Shown: positions 1-12,995 of the stretch, piece by piece | Position numbering within the stretch: position 1 is the stretch's first letter | Layout: every line of letters starts with the position of its first letter | NCBI GenBank assembly: GCA_947650285.1 | Contig: CANTFL010001429.1 | Location: 186,001 to 250,000 of the forward strand | Direction of reading: 5' to 3' | From: Hyaloperonospora brassicae | Taxonomy: Eukaryota > Oomycota > Peronosporomycetes > Peronosporales > Peronosporaceae | DNA length: 64,000 nt | The notes under the pieces: generated by a model | The model's database searches: none | What the model saw: the letters and a program-made list of their open reading frames with translations, nothing else | What the model was told of the DNA's origin: nothing | Position numbers and translations under genes: made by a program

Positions 1-684
1 TGTCACATAATTATCTTTTCGGTCTTTGTATAAACTAGGCTTTGAACATATGGGCTAGGCATGCCTAATGAGAAGGTAGACGAAAATAGTCTAGATTGCC
101 AAAAATATTCTTTTTATATTTATTTTTCTTCGTAACTAGATAGTTTAAATAATTTATACAGACTTATGTTATATCTAAAACGCACCATTCTTTGCTATTT
201 ATGAGGTCCATATAAAATCGTAGTGTAAACGAGGCCTTCAAAAATAGTAAACATAATCGTATGTTTTTGTGTATTCTGCACCACCTCTTTGCGAATTAGT
301 TTAAAAGTTAGACGCTTAAGTTGACAATATTAATATTTATTATACGAAATCGTATTTTAATGGGGCGTGCGTGTTCTGTGGTAATAATATGTATACCTTG
401 AATCGACCTAAGTATTTGATGCGGAGATCCTTTGTATGTACGGCAACCACGAAAATTCATCAGCCCTCTTTAGGATCATGCGCTAATATAATATCATGAT
501 TAAATTCCACCTATCAGAATGATTTATATGGTTAATTGGTGTGGTGTTGTATCATCGGGTACGCGAACGAGCCACTATATCCGGTATATTCCAACCATGT
601 TTTTTGAGAGGTATTGGCAGATTTTTTAGCTAATGTGGGGATCATACTGAAATTGTCACCCTCTAAGATTATTGTGCACATTGA

Positions 685-734
685 GGGTTTGAACCGGCAT
701 TCATCATCTAAAAGATTAGCCTACTGAACCACTA
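685..734 (-). other. tRNA-like Pol III box pair (possible SINE relic)
   Basis: On the minus strand an A-box-like TAGTGGTTCAGTAGG (734-720) is followed by a B-box-like GGTTCAAACCC (695-685), which fits the GWTCRANNC core. The gap of 24 nt is a little short for a tRNA. The T stem pairs at only about two of five positions, so this is not an intact tRNA gene. A tRNA-derived SINE fragment or a tRNA pseudogene is the best guess. Confidence 0.3.
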
Positions 735-2268
735 CATCTGGGAAACGCCCCACAAATTATTGAAATATGGATCTGCTTGCTCTTCACAATACCGGTATTG
801 AAAGTAAAGAGACCCAGACGGCGTCGAGCCAAGTCTTGTAGTCTATAGATAAGAGAAGGCACGGCGAGGTTTACGCCAGTGGGTAAGCATTTTTATGTTA
901 ATTGCCACCGGATACCCCTCTGCAATATCATCCCATCATAATTTTGTATTGACGAGTACAATCATATCGGAAAAATAACGTTTCGCATGTACCAAAACAT
1001 TCAAATCGCATGCATTGAACATGTATGTTGGACTCTGTTAAATATCGTGTACTAGCTGCTAGTAACATTCACTGTTTCTAAATCAAAATAGAAGATAAAT
1101 GAAAAATCGTTTGAGCGGCCTACAGATGCTTACTTCATACTTTATAGGTGGCTATAACCTAATTTTTGTGCTGGTTCCGCTGAGCCTCATATATTTCAAT
1201 AACTAGAAATATAGAAAAGGCTATAACGTCGGCGAAGTAAATTTTTAAGATCAGATCATCACTGCATAGTAACACCTGCTAGATATCAAATTAAAAACAT
1301 CGTTGGAATGTTAAATTTACCAATAAATTTGTTGTTAAAAATTTGTTGTCATATTTACTTACGTGTGTTGTCAATAGGAGCTCTTCACTACCAGACCTTT
1401 TTTTGTAATCGTACATTCTAAATCTGATGAGGTTAATATAATAGGATTAACGTAGGCCTTTACATAAGCGATAAAACTGAAAAAGTCTCTGTTTATGTTA
1501 CTTTTTGACCGATCACAATAAGTTATAAAGGTTCTGTGTATATTTTGGTTTTTAACTTTGCCTTTGTACCTATTTGACCTGTTCGATATATAGTAATATG
1601 TGCGATAGATGTTTCGCACTAATTATCATTGAGACCATGACTAACGTCCTTAAAGGCGCTGTGTACGAAGTTTTGTAATATGGAACATTCCGCTAATATA
1701 TATATATACCATGACTTTGCATCCTACTGATAATCCCCATAAGTAAATTAAATATTATGAGGTAGTTTCGCTAATTCCGACTTTAAGTAAGGCCGGTAAC
1801 TTCACATACGTTCCAGATAGTTGTACCGTATACTATTTGTGACTATCTAATCTATGCTAATGGAAGATTGGCACCTTGGCTGACGCCGTTAACGATGGTG
1901 TTGCAAGAATGGCTTTCACAATAATCCCCCCAATAGCAATCATGAGATATAATATATCGAATTATTTTATAAATTATTCGCCTTTTATACTCATTTTGTT
2001 CACTTCTGTTCGGTCATTTCGGATTGAAACTACGATTGACTTCATATCTATTATGTCTATTAAGCATGTTGTCTTATTCAAGATTAAAAGCCACTTCGAT
2101 GTCCAAGTAACCTATTAAGCTCATTTACCATTTATAACCATTACTTCGCTGGTGATGCATTCATAATAATTTATTTCGTGCGATCCGAACAGATTTCGAC
2201 GCACGACAAGTACTATTTTTATGTAACTGCTCCATCCTGTACTGACAGAAATCAATAAAATATGTAAC

Positions 2269-2292
2269 AGCTCTGTGTACAGCTCTGTGTAC
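2269..2292. repeat. 12-bp perfect tandem duplication
   Basis: The unit AGCTCTGTGTAC occurs twice back to back in AT-rich DNA. It is probably replication slippage. Confidence 0.7.
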
Positions 2293-5200
2293 AATTCTTC
2301 ACACGACATATGGCGTCTGACGATATGAAGCTTTGAACCCATAATACGTAACCAAAAAATACAAATGAAAGTGGATACAGTTATTCTAAGTATCATATAA
2401 AATGAGCTCCGGCTTAAATAGTTGCAATTGTAAGATATCAGAATGTTACATTGATTGCTGTGATGATAACGAAATTTGGATAGTAAAACGTCATATTTTG
2501 AAGATTTTTGAAGTTGCGATGTTCACCATTATGTTTTGCGTTTGACCAAAAACGAATATTTGTGGCCGAAAGTGAGCGATTTAATGCAAAGTTTAATTTG
2601 CTCGATTTATTTATATAAAGACCATTTGGCCTAGTTGTGTTGAATCAGCCTTCGATTATATTAAAATGATAATAGTTCGAACCCTTTTAATGTGTTCATC
2701 GGCATACAGCGTTTTTCCACTTCGTTTGTAAATATAATTTAGCTGACAACTGAGGTGCAAAGCTTCAATCCTTCTAATATTTTATCATCTGGAAGGCAAA
2801 TTCAGGCAAATCAATATATTTCATAAGAAATTGCTAGTAAAAAGACGCAGCAAGCTAGAATGAAAAGTGGATGGACCCAATCGAATCAAGCGATCTGACG
2901 CACATCTATCTATAAACCTGAATCTTATGTGTAGTCAGACAAAAACGATCCAGGATGATGACTCTTCGACACGGTAACTATGTTTACAAGACAGATTTAG
3001 TGGCCTCTGATTCAATATATAGGTGATAATGGATGCAGTATGGCTCATACATAGATCACTGCGTAAATGTTTGCGCACAGAGAGATATATCCTAAAAATG
3101 AACCGTTGTCCAAGGTCTCCATTCTGTTCAAGCCCTTACAATAAGCTTAATCCTTTTTGATCCACTAATACTTAAGAGGACCACAACGCACAAAAGGGCC
3201 CATATATTATTGCGTCTATGCTAAAATACGACAAGTCTGGCCACCGCGGAAAGTATATAATCAAGTATGTAAATAATTAATTACCATGCCGCAATACAAA
3301 AGATACCTGACTCTTTTTCTTCACGCCGATAAACACGAGTCACAATCAAATCTCGTATTACAAATGTTAAGATCATTCGTGTGCACGGATTTATAGGTGT
3401 CAATCTAAGGAGGTTTAAAGGTCGATGAAGGTATATGCTTGTAACAAACAGTCATATTCGAAGAAGATAGATCGCTCTGCTAATTAGCAAAATTAGTTAA
3501 AGCTACTTATAAAATTAGTCAAATATGCGCTCAGTAAGCAAATATGGATGCAATAAATTTCGTGACAAATTTTCTCGTCGATCTATGATCTAGATTTTAA
3601 CAAGCCATAAAGCACTCAAGTAGAATGTTTCTTTCAAAAAAGCTTAATTTGTGGTCATTTACACAACGACATTAATCTTTTCGGTGGTCGCGCATAATAT
3701 GATTAAGTCTATATGTCTAGTGCTGGGCAAATACAGTCTGTATTTGGTAATATGCAAAAAATATGCTTTTAATATTTTCATATATAAAGAATAAAAGTGT
3801 TGTGTAGGTTTAAACCCGAATGAGAGCTAAAATTAGGCTATCTAGTAGAAAGACCACAATAAATTAGCATTAGAAAATAAAAACAGATAATTAATTTATC
3901 ACAAAATTTCGCTGGCAGGTGATCCTTAATGTAATACTTAGATTTCAGTATTAGTAAAAATACAGATAAATGAAAGGTTATCTTATCTAGCGTCATTGGA
4001 TAAATACCCGTCATATACCTGCTATCAGAATGCATTCATATCAACCTCCAACTTAATATGTATGTAATCGCTTTTACAAGCCTTAATAGGGCCGATCCCA
4101 GGTCAAATTGCACACAGCTGAAGCAATTTTACAAAATATTTCATCTAAATTTAGCATTGTATAAACAAACCCTGACATAATAAATATATGGGAAAGAAGA
4201 CTTTTATCATGTTTAAACAATGGCGAGATCTAATCAATAAATCATGTTCATTCATTTATTGATTAGTGCACTTTACCTTTGCAGCGTTAAATTTTTTTAA
4301 AAACTTTTTATCACAATATCTGGACCCACACTAAATATTTCGTGGGTTTTGTTTGACTAATTTTGAATCTTCAATAACAACATGTTCATTGCATTGCTTA
4401 CGTTATCATTGCCGCAAACTCGATCGCGCTCATCAACGGCATCGTTCCTATTCGCCTTTGTCACCAATTGAGATAAGTATGGGGGATTATATCTGCTTGT
4501 CATTTTCGTAAAGGTACGACGAGGATCCCTTAAACAAAACAGGCACTTTCTTCCGAAACCTTCATTTTCTTTCTTGATTTTATTAAGAAGTGAAATAAGT
4601 TTATCATCAATCGATTTCTAGAGCAGATATGACTTTTAAAGAAAGAGATGGATTAAAAAATTAGTTTTGCTGTACAACTATATTCTTATATTCATAGCTC
4701 ATACGTAATTAAGTCTATTCGCAATATAACTTTCCGTGCTCTATTTTTACTAAGCGACGTAGTTGTGGCAATTAATCAAGCGGCCAAAACGCAATAAAGG
4801 GATAGAAAGACATTGTAGTGTGCCGCTTAAAGCTATGATACTGCAGATATATTTTAACATACAACACGAGATCTCAAGCATAAAATATTATGAATGTTAC
4901 CAACTATGCTTGTAAATGTTAATATGTACGTTTTCTTGTTCCTCTGCTAATTCACTCGCCACCTGTCTAAATAACATATACTCGAATTATCTTTTAACGT
5001 AAGCTTGCGTAAAAATACCAATGGCCGAACCTACCATATTTGTCTTGTTGGGCATACATCGAATCACAAATATTTTAATTTGGCTCGGCACAGTAGCATT
5101 GTCGACCATATTCAAATCATTCATATTGATATAGCGTAATTTTGTGTTTTATTAACGCCTTGTGCGTATGAATATGACCTTTAATCTGTTCAATGATTTA

Positions 5201-8200
5201 ATCGATGACGAGATTGTTTTAAATCGAAAATGGTTCAAGTCAATGTAAAAAAAGGTTTTTTTATTTAACCTGTGGCAGACACACCGCGTTAGTCACCATT
5301 TATGATGTGAAATAGAATATGTTATAATTTGGGCGTGAGATACAGGACTTTGTACCCGCATACAAAATTTCTTTGTTGTGTATATAATCCTATCTATTTT
5401 TGCAATATCCGAAGGCAAAGAAGAATTGGTCTATTAGATCTTAGGACCTGGCATAATCAATCAATGTCATTGTTTATCATAAGCGTAACGCAATTGAGCG
5501 TTGAAGAGCCAATAAATAACCATTTAAGATTTAATTTTTACTATATTATAAATACAAGGTGCTTTGATTAAAGCATATTAAATAGTTACAAATAAGCTAT
5601 AACAATTTGTTCGTTAGGAATCGTCGCCCATATTTTTATCTATGATGTGGTTATAGTCCCCGCGTTCATGTGGTCGATCTGGTCGATCTGGTTTTACCTA
5701 ATATATATATAAGGTCGGAAAGTATGATTCACCAAAAGAACATAGATTGCAATAAATGATGGTAAGTGCAACAAGCAAACATATACCTATTTTTCACATA
5801 CCAAACTATATAAACTTTGTAGTGAAGTTGATCGCAGATCAGCAACAATATAGCTCAGACTTTCCGGCTCTTGAATGGGGTCCTTCGTTTCATAAATTGA
5901 TATTTTGCCCACCGCTTCCTCGTATATTCGTTGGTTGGCCTGGATGAGCTCTCTAAGACGGCCTTTAGATATATGTCACGTTCGCTATTTTGATATGGCA
6001 CCGTAAAGTGGCCTTTATTCATATATTTTGACACTCCAATATTATTTCTCGGGTCGCATTCTTTTCGTATCAATCTTCAAATACTCATTTCAAATTGCTG
6101 ACTACTTGATCTCTCTTGCGATACTTGTTTCCACCCATTTCCATTTCATTCTGAATTCAATCACAGTTGTGTCGTGCGAGCACTTGTGCGACCCGAGTTA
6201 AAAATTCGGAGGCCGTCTACTTTATTTGGGTACGACATCTCCAGATCTGTCTTCTGCGTTTTGTACACGAGACTAAAGAGTTGGCAGATAGAAAAAATAA
6301 ACCCTTTGCAAAGGTAAGATGGTGTCGTTAGCAAATATAGATAAATTTGCTTTTAACGAGTTAATTGAAGTATCCACCTATTTATTCCTCTTCTAATTCG
6401 TAGGCGATCATCTTAAGAAATATCAGATTTACGGTGGCTTTTTTGTTCAACCACGTGTTTTAAATACCAGGCCTGTATGACAAGTATATCGGTTATTTTT
6501 GCAATGTTGCCCTCTGCACACGAAAGTTTACACATCTGGATCATAACAATCTAATCCAGGTTATAAAAAAATTATATAAAATTATAAAATATTTACAGGT
6601 ATCGTTTTAAATATTCCAACCCCGAATAGGCGGTGCTATTACGGTCAATTGCACCGTCTCTTTTTCACTGAAAATTTCGTTGCTTTCTTCTACATCTGTC
6701 AAGTCAAATTACATAACGTTTAACTACCAACACTTGCTAGATACCCTTTATCAAATCCCATTTCGATTCTAACTGTCTATTTTTGGAAAATAGATAAGTG
6801 AAAAATGACACCCCTTCGACCCATCCCCAATTCTTTTTGCACTACCTACATCGTACAAGTCTCATATAGAATAATTCAGAGGTCCAAGATTGCAATTGCG
6901 ATTTTTCCGGACAGTGACAGATCATCTGAGATAATTAAGACTTCTTTGCATGACTATTCGTATCATTTCGATCATTAGGTGCTATATTTGCAAGAGATAA
7001 GCAACCTCAGTTCTATATTATCAGTTAAGTGTTCCATTTGCCACAGGTCCTTATTATATTTTTGCTTCATTTCAAATCATATGGCCCCAGATCAAAATCG
7101 TCACACTTCAATTTACTTTGATCCACGGCAATTAACATAGTTCAGCTTTGCGGTAATGTGGCGTCAATAATTCGATATTTTTCAAGTTTAAGAAGACAAG
7201 AATAGTTCCATTAAATTCAGAGTGCCTTTGTTACAAAACATTCTCAGCTAATTTGGGCTATATCTCTTTAGAATATGATACACCTAATATATAAATTTAC
7301 ATCATATAAAATATTAATGAATAACCTTAAAATTTTTAATCAACGATCCTTACGTGAACCTAAACATCAACTCTTCGTCGTCATCTACGATACATCTAAC
7401 ACAACATCCTGATTCCAAATTAGATGTCCCTGATCCATATTTTAATATCCAATATCTCGAATCACTGTATATAAAGTGCGATAGACTGACGCAAGTTTTG
7501 TGCGTGCTGTAAATCAAATACGCGACGGTAATATGTTCTTGTATACAGATGCGTTCCAGACTCATTTTAGTCCCTCTCTGGGGTCCATGTCAGTGTATGT
7601 ACTGATCACAATGTGATTTATCTAAACGCTGCGGCTTCTGCCGTAGCCACACGTTTATCTATGCTAAAAGCCTCAGAGAACTGACTCACAAATCGAATAG
7701 ATAGCATCTTCCAGCAGGCTCCACCGGCGTACACTTAGTACCCGACTATATCCAATCTATGAATTCTCACCAGTGTAGTGGGATCAAAGTATGTATGCGG
7801 ACAAATAATGGATCACCGTCCAATAATGGGATGATTTGCGATACAAGGTATAGGTGTTAACAAATGGCGCTTAAGATATTACTGCTTAATTTTCAAGCTC
7901 ACGAAAAAATGAAGCAACGGTCTACTCTCGTATCCGTAGGTATGTTCTTCCATATTTCGTTTTTCTGTAATTTATACTAGTTTATCAGGCTTCGGTTAAT
8001 CGGTATGGTACACGTTTGCTATTAAATGACGCGGTTATAATTTTGGTTACGGCCGCATCACGATTCGAATAAGTTGTAGTCGTTGCAGCATAGCCAGCAG
8101 ATTATTGATTCGTCGTTAGATGCGAATTTACCTAAAATTAACAAATCTTTCTTTTCTGGATCATGTAGCTCGTGTTTGTATTTCTTCGCAGAAGACAACG

Positions 8201-9367
8201 TTGCCTTTATCTGTTGCTTCGAATTTCTCTCTCACTATCGTCGACTAATTTTCAAGTTGTGATTCTAGGCATCGCAATGATGAATATAGCCCGAGTGTGA
8301 ATGAATAATCGAGATAAGGGCTATTAAACCAAATTTTTTTAGCAGAAACATGTTTTTAAGCGCGTATCTCGAATAGGCAACCGACATGCCGACGCAATAC
8401 CACTTATCTTCAAAATGGTACTTAAGAAGGGCCGTTGGCTTGGAATGGACGCAAGTAGATACATTTTATTCGACATGGATTACTACAGGTAATTTACCAT
8501 TTTTTTCGTAATATGATGCCTTTCGTATCAAGGACACAAGCTCTCAAGCATATTTTGATTAGTATTAATTCAAATATCTCTCTATAAATATTAAACTAAC
8601 AAAATATATTCAATTATATACTGTCACTAACGTGGCGAGGACTATATTTCCGCTTCCCATCCGTGGCGTGAAGATATGAAATGAGGTAATTTGGCTAGTA
8701 AAATAATGCGCACACCTGGATACTAAGGGCGTAGAACAAATGAGTGCAAGCCATAAATTTACTGCCTATCAAAATCTATCGCATTTTCCGGTCGATTAGA
8801 CGAAGTAGCTTGATCCTGCAATGGACTTTTTCTGATTAAATATGGTTCCATGATCGATAGTATTAGGTAAAAATTATATACATATATCAGGATCAGTATT
8901 ACTTAATGCCGTATGTTGCAGTCGAATATATCCTATGCGACCAATATGTACGTAGGATTTAGGAAAGGAAATAGCCTGCATGAAATTGTGCTAAGTGTTT
9001 AATTTTTTCGCGACCAAATTATCAAAAGAACGGATTCAATGTTTAGCGATGCTGACATTAAGCATGCTTGTGTCAATGTTGTGCTTAAAAATATAACGAG
9101 CATTAGATTTGGTAATTATCCAAAAACGACCAATAAATGGCCACGTAGGTACAGGCCATAAATGTAATCATGGATTAAAATTAAATTTTATAGACAATAT
9201 CGTGACAAATGATACGATACCATATGTATATTTTTGTATACAATGCATTTAAAAGACGCGACCATCGTCACGAGTATGCGATTCGCGAGTTTCAATCTTT
9301 CCATCACTTACTTAACCAATCTTTAACAGATAGTGCTAAAGTAAAGCTGCATTTCAAATCTCGAGAC

Positions 9368-9434
9368 GATACAGGACGACAAAAGGGTGACCTTCTGCAT
9401 CAACCAAAAGGTCACCCCTTTGTCGACCTGTATC
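9368..9434. repeat. Hairpin with 27-nt arms
   Basis: The left arm 9368-9394 and right arm 9408-9434 are complementary at 25 of 27 positions around a 13-nt loop (9395-9407). The hairpin is more GC-rich than its surroundings. It lies inside a 77-codon open frame (9209-9442), but I give that frame no coding value. It could be a short foldback element or a young inverted duplication. Confidence 0.75.
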
Positions 9435-9954
9435 ACCTATAGTTAGACGCAACGTCTTATAATGGGTGAAAAGAATCAAATGGTACGATGACTTCAGTGT
9501 GATTATTCATTCTTGTACGTCGGTATATTGTAATCGCCAATTACATATTTATTTGTGAGCTTAAAAAACCTAAAAGCAATTAAAAAGTACTGCATTTTCT
9601 AATTTACTGTTTTTTGTGATTCGTATCTTTACTCCTGCCATATGATTATCCGTCTGTAATTAGTTTTATATAAGTTATCGTTTGCCTATGACAGTCGGCA
9701 TAAACTCACTGGCGTAGCACATCAACTATATAGCTTCCAAGTGACCTGGAGGTATCAGTGCTGGGCCTATATATAACTGTATTCGTGTATTGTGGTAAAA
9801 GCACAATCGTATAACCTACCAATATCCGCCTTGTTTGAGCAGAGACGACGGTAGGTGGTTGCAAGGGCCGAATCAATCTTCCGTCTTATAATTAGTATAG
9901 TTCGCGCCCGGTATTGACACCTACCAGCAAATTTCTGCATCCTATGTAGAACAC

Positions 9955-10330
9955 GGAAACTGGTCACTACGTACTGGAGCAACAGTATGGAGACAACAAT
10001 CACCTAAAACAGTGAAAGTCAATTCCCTGATATATATAAGCAATATACAGATAAAGTGTAAACAACTAAGGCAATACTTTAGTTGTAGAAATAATAAAAT
10101 TAATATTTAATATAACTAAGTTTAATATATTTTATTCTTTGTTTTTTAAACTATCCTTTTTATAATACAACTAAATTTTCGATGACTTCTTCTATCCACC
10201 AGGTGCGCGCATCTTGCAGAGATTAGTTGGTTGATATATTATCACAGTATTAATTAAGGAGTAGACCTTTGGATCTTTGGAGAAAATTACTGTATTTAGT
10301 GATATTGTACCAGAACATTTAACACGAAAT
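9955..10330 (-). mobile_element. Relic solo LTR of the E2 family
   Basis: The segment aligns collinearly, with many substitutions, to the E2 LTR (30990-31430). Matching landmarks are the ACTACGTACTGG block near 9965, an AT-rich stretch with TTTAATATAA near 10107, then GATGACTTCT, the CACC..GCGCGC..CT core at about 10197-10215 and a GATATATTATCAC stretch matching the LTR hairpin. No internal domain is visible on either side, so it looks like a solo LTR or truncated end. The borders are approximate. Confidence 0.55.
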
Positions 10331-11305
10331 TCTTTTAGGCCATGATAGCTGTACCAAGTTCTTTTAATACATGGACCAGACCCCAACTTAACCCTCTATC
10401 TGACTTATCTGAAGCAATGGACGCGTAATGCGGTGTAATGTATATCGAAGCATTGAGATGATTTAAACTCAACCTCACCTCCAGCAGCAGTGTACTACTC
10501 AGTGGTGATTCCGGTGACCAGGCAATTCGCGATGCAACAAATTCTATAATACAACGCGCTCTAATGCAGTTTGCACCATCAGCCGCACGGTCTATCACGT
10601 TGCTAGTAACAGCAATGGAGCGGATAAAAGCTTACGCCTAATTAGAAGGTTATGCTGTCAGGTAAAGCCGAATTTGAAGTGTTTGAAATAAGAAAGGTGG
10701 CCCATTAAATTAAATGGTCGTCTTTTTGTGTTCCAACAGGAGAGCATGATGGCAAAGAAAACCGGTTACGCAGAACAAGCACCTTTCGTGATGGTAGCGA
10801 CGCGATGTAGGCGTTGTGATTATTAACATTCGACGTCGTCTTAGTTCACATATGCACTTATACACACATCAATGTCCAGCTACTACTCCTAGCGCGCTTG
10901 GATTTTTAGAAGAAACCTCCTTCATGTAGTAAAACGGAGCCATTAGCACGTCACAAGTCAAATTCATTCCGTGGCAAACTACAGCAAACAACAAACACTT
11001 ACGCATTAATTTTAACACATACACGCATCCCAATCTCGTCAGATCGTCTTTCATTTTTCGTGAGATCGATATTCATTGTAGTTTAGATAAAGGCCGTTGA
11101 CCGGCGATTCGATGCGCGTATCCTTCATAGTCGACGGACACGAGTTGTTTTACTCTGCTTCCTTTTCCACTTGCCCAAACCCTTTATAAAATTACGCCTG
11201 GATACTTGCGATCGCGTCCATTGCCGGTTCCAGAGTTTTGACGCTTAGCTTCGGGAGACCGCTGTATTAAGCTTGCATATGGCCGTAATTGATCAAGTAA
11301 AGGCC
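10331..11305. other. Spacer without recognisable gene
   Basis: GC is higher than in the block to the left. Minus-strand frames of 87 codons (10335-10598) and 61 codons (10869-11054) exist but match no family I know. The right edge is the LTR of E1. If E1 had inserted by normal transposition, a 4-6 bp duplication of the bases before 11306 should follow 19017. It does not. Confidence 0.4.
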
Positions 11306-11840
11306 TGTAGCGGAGCTACACAGCTCCTTAAGTCAGAGGAAGACTTAACGCTCTTACGAGCAACTTTGGTTCTACGACCCCCGAATCAAAGAGTCAACAG
11401 CTCCGAGAGCTAAAAGGTGGTTCAAAGAACCCGACTCAAAGAGTCAACAAGCTCAAAGATCTTACGGCCCTTGGTCCAGGGGTACCAAACGATTCAAAGA
11501 ATCGATCGCACGAAGTGCACAAGGAGTAGCTGCCTTAGCAAGGCGTTGCTACTTACTTACGATCACAAGACGCCTCAGAGAGGCACGTGTCTTTTGTTGA
11601 TCAAAATGGGAACTGAATTTTATTTCTTCTTTTAACCTAAAAGAACACCTTAGAACAAAGTAATTAACCTACTCACTTATGTCCTAAATAAACCTACTAT
11701 AAGATCTCGTAATCAATTGTTGACAGAAATCAGTCTTCAACAATTGATACTTGTGCTATAATATTACTTAATAGGGGATCCCATCCCTTGTGTGTACTAC
11801 ACCTATTGTCGACTACCAGTCGACGTGTAACCCCGTTAAA
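11306..11840 (-). repeat. E1 3' LTR (535 bp)
   Basis: Direct repeat of 18483-19017. The plus-strand view begins TGTAGCGGAGCTACAC and ends CCCCGTTAAA, where the partner has the canonical TTACA end. The six differences are G/A, G/A, A/C, G/A, G/A and A/C. A perfect 12-nt inverted repeat (11712-11723 with 11737-11748, 13-nt loop) is kept in both LTRs and may be a structured transcript or factor site. A plus-strand TATA-like CTATAATATT near 11756 could serve the antisense gene downstream; this is inference. Confidence 0.95.
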
Positions 11841-11852
11841 CCCTCCTCCACC
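11841..11852 (-). promoter_or_regulatory. E1 polypurine tract
   Basis: The minus strand reads GGTGGAGGAGGG immediately before the 3' LTR, the expected position and composition of the plus-strand DNA primer of an LTR retrotransposon. Confidence 0.8.
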
Positions 11853-12779
11853 AGACTGACGTTTCCACAAAACGTCAATCTAATTCATTCCTCGAAGAGG
11901 ACGGTGTTTGCGCACTTTAACCTTACGGTTGGCAAAACACAAAACACCATGGCATCGCCACCCCATGAGTACTCGACTCTCTCGTCTTACATTGGCATCG
12001 ATGTGGATGTGGATTATGGTAGCGATACCGATATCAATGGTGACGAGAGGACAATGTCCGACGCACCAGTGCAAGAGGAAGCGCCTCATATTGCTCCAAA
12101 TCCATTTGCCGAGCATGGCGAATCCAACGCGCCATCGGCGCCGCATCAAACACTTCTTGTGAGCGATGCCATCATCACTAATCCGCTTGATGAGCAACAA
12201 GAGTTGGCTATCCAACGAGAGGAGAGCGATCAGCGCCGTATGCAGCTTGCTGCAACCCTTAAGGGTAGTCGTGGCTATCTGTTTACACCACTCAATGTGA
12301 AATAACGTATACGCCAAACTACAGGTCGTTCTTTGGCAAGGTGGGCCATTGGCACTGAGCCTACATCTTCTGATGAGGTGGCGAGTCGACAGGCACTTCG
12401 TGAGAGTTACCTACAACCCCACTTGACGACTCAAATTCGATACAAGTTGCGAGTTGACACGCAAGCACGGGGAGCACCGATTCCACCGATGAAGGGTATA
12501 CCCATCCTCTTATTCGCAGGTGAATCTCAGGAGGAAGAAGACAACGCTTTTGTTCGCCGGGTGCATCGGAAAAGACACTTCAGCATCATGCTAGCTCTCA
12601 AAGCAAGTGCCGATGTGGCAGATGTTTGTCTAGAGCGAAAGCTTCGGTATGATTACGCCAAGCTGAAGGCCAGAGGCCAGTTGAGACCTCGCACACGCTA
12701 TGCTCCGGCTGTGCCGACTGATGTGGAGGTTGGTCAAGCGGTACCCAACTACCTACCTGCCTCCACCACTATTGGTGAT

Positions 12780-12995
12780 AAGCGCTCTCGATCGAGGGAT
12801 GACCCCTGCCACGGTGTAAAAAACATCAACGGCGTATAGGCAATCCTGCCGAATGGGTGTCTTTAACTCCCATGAGTTCTCCGACTCCGAGTACTCTCGC
12901 CAATTCACCACATACTGGTATTGACCCTGACGACGACGTCGTTTCAGGAGTCACTCCACATGGAACTGGCGGTTCCCTTGCTCATCGAGCAGCGT
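12780..12995 (-). pseudogene. E1 chromodomain, split by a stop
   Basis: C-terminal chromodomain of the E1 polyprotein, a module that in chromoviruses binds histone marks and steers integration. The minus frame reads LLDEQGNRQFHVE, then TGA (12951-12953) where the family has Arg, then continues in frame with LLKRRRRQGQYQYVVNW and NSWE. The aromatic/Trp chromodomain core is therefore still visible beyond the stop. Without readthrough, integrase would lack the domain. The opposite strand carries the antisense ORF. Confidence 0.75.
12818..12824 (+). promoter_or_regulatory. Candidate -1 frameshift site A-AAA-AAC in the E1 antisense ORF
   Basis: The heptamer is in the right phase (codons GTA AAA AAC) and a -1 slip enters the frame of the coiled-coil segment. 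The unshifted frame stops 12 nt later. After a 5-nt spacer there is a possible stem: CGGC 12830-12833 with GCCG 12848-12851, plus AGG 12838-12840 with CCT 12845-12847. A second hairpin is possible (ATGGG with CCCAT, about 12853-12876). A one-base loss in the A run would look the same. Confidence 0.35.

Larger units (their letters stand above)
1..9950. other. AT-rich gene-free block
   Basis: Strongly AT-rich DNA. The open frames are all under about 95 codons, overlap on both strands and show no domain, motif or composition that I recognise as coding. I see no LTR, rRNA or intact tRNA. Noted inside it are a pair of Pol III-like boxes (685-734), a 12-bp tandem duplication (2269-2292), a coding-like scrap around 5800-6073 and a strong hairpin (9368-9434). 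It most likely represents very old, decayed repeat DNA; that is inference from its resemblance to the other AT-rich blocks of the window. Confidence 0.6.

Noticed and set aside
1690..1710. TA-rich runs (also 5700-5712) as promoters
   Set aside because: Simple TA repeats in AT-rich DNA with no gene downstream.
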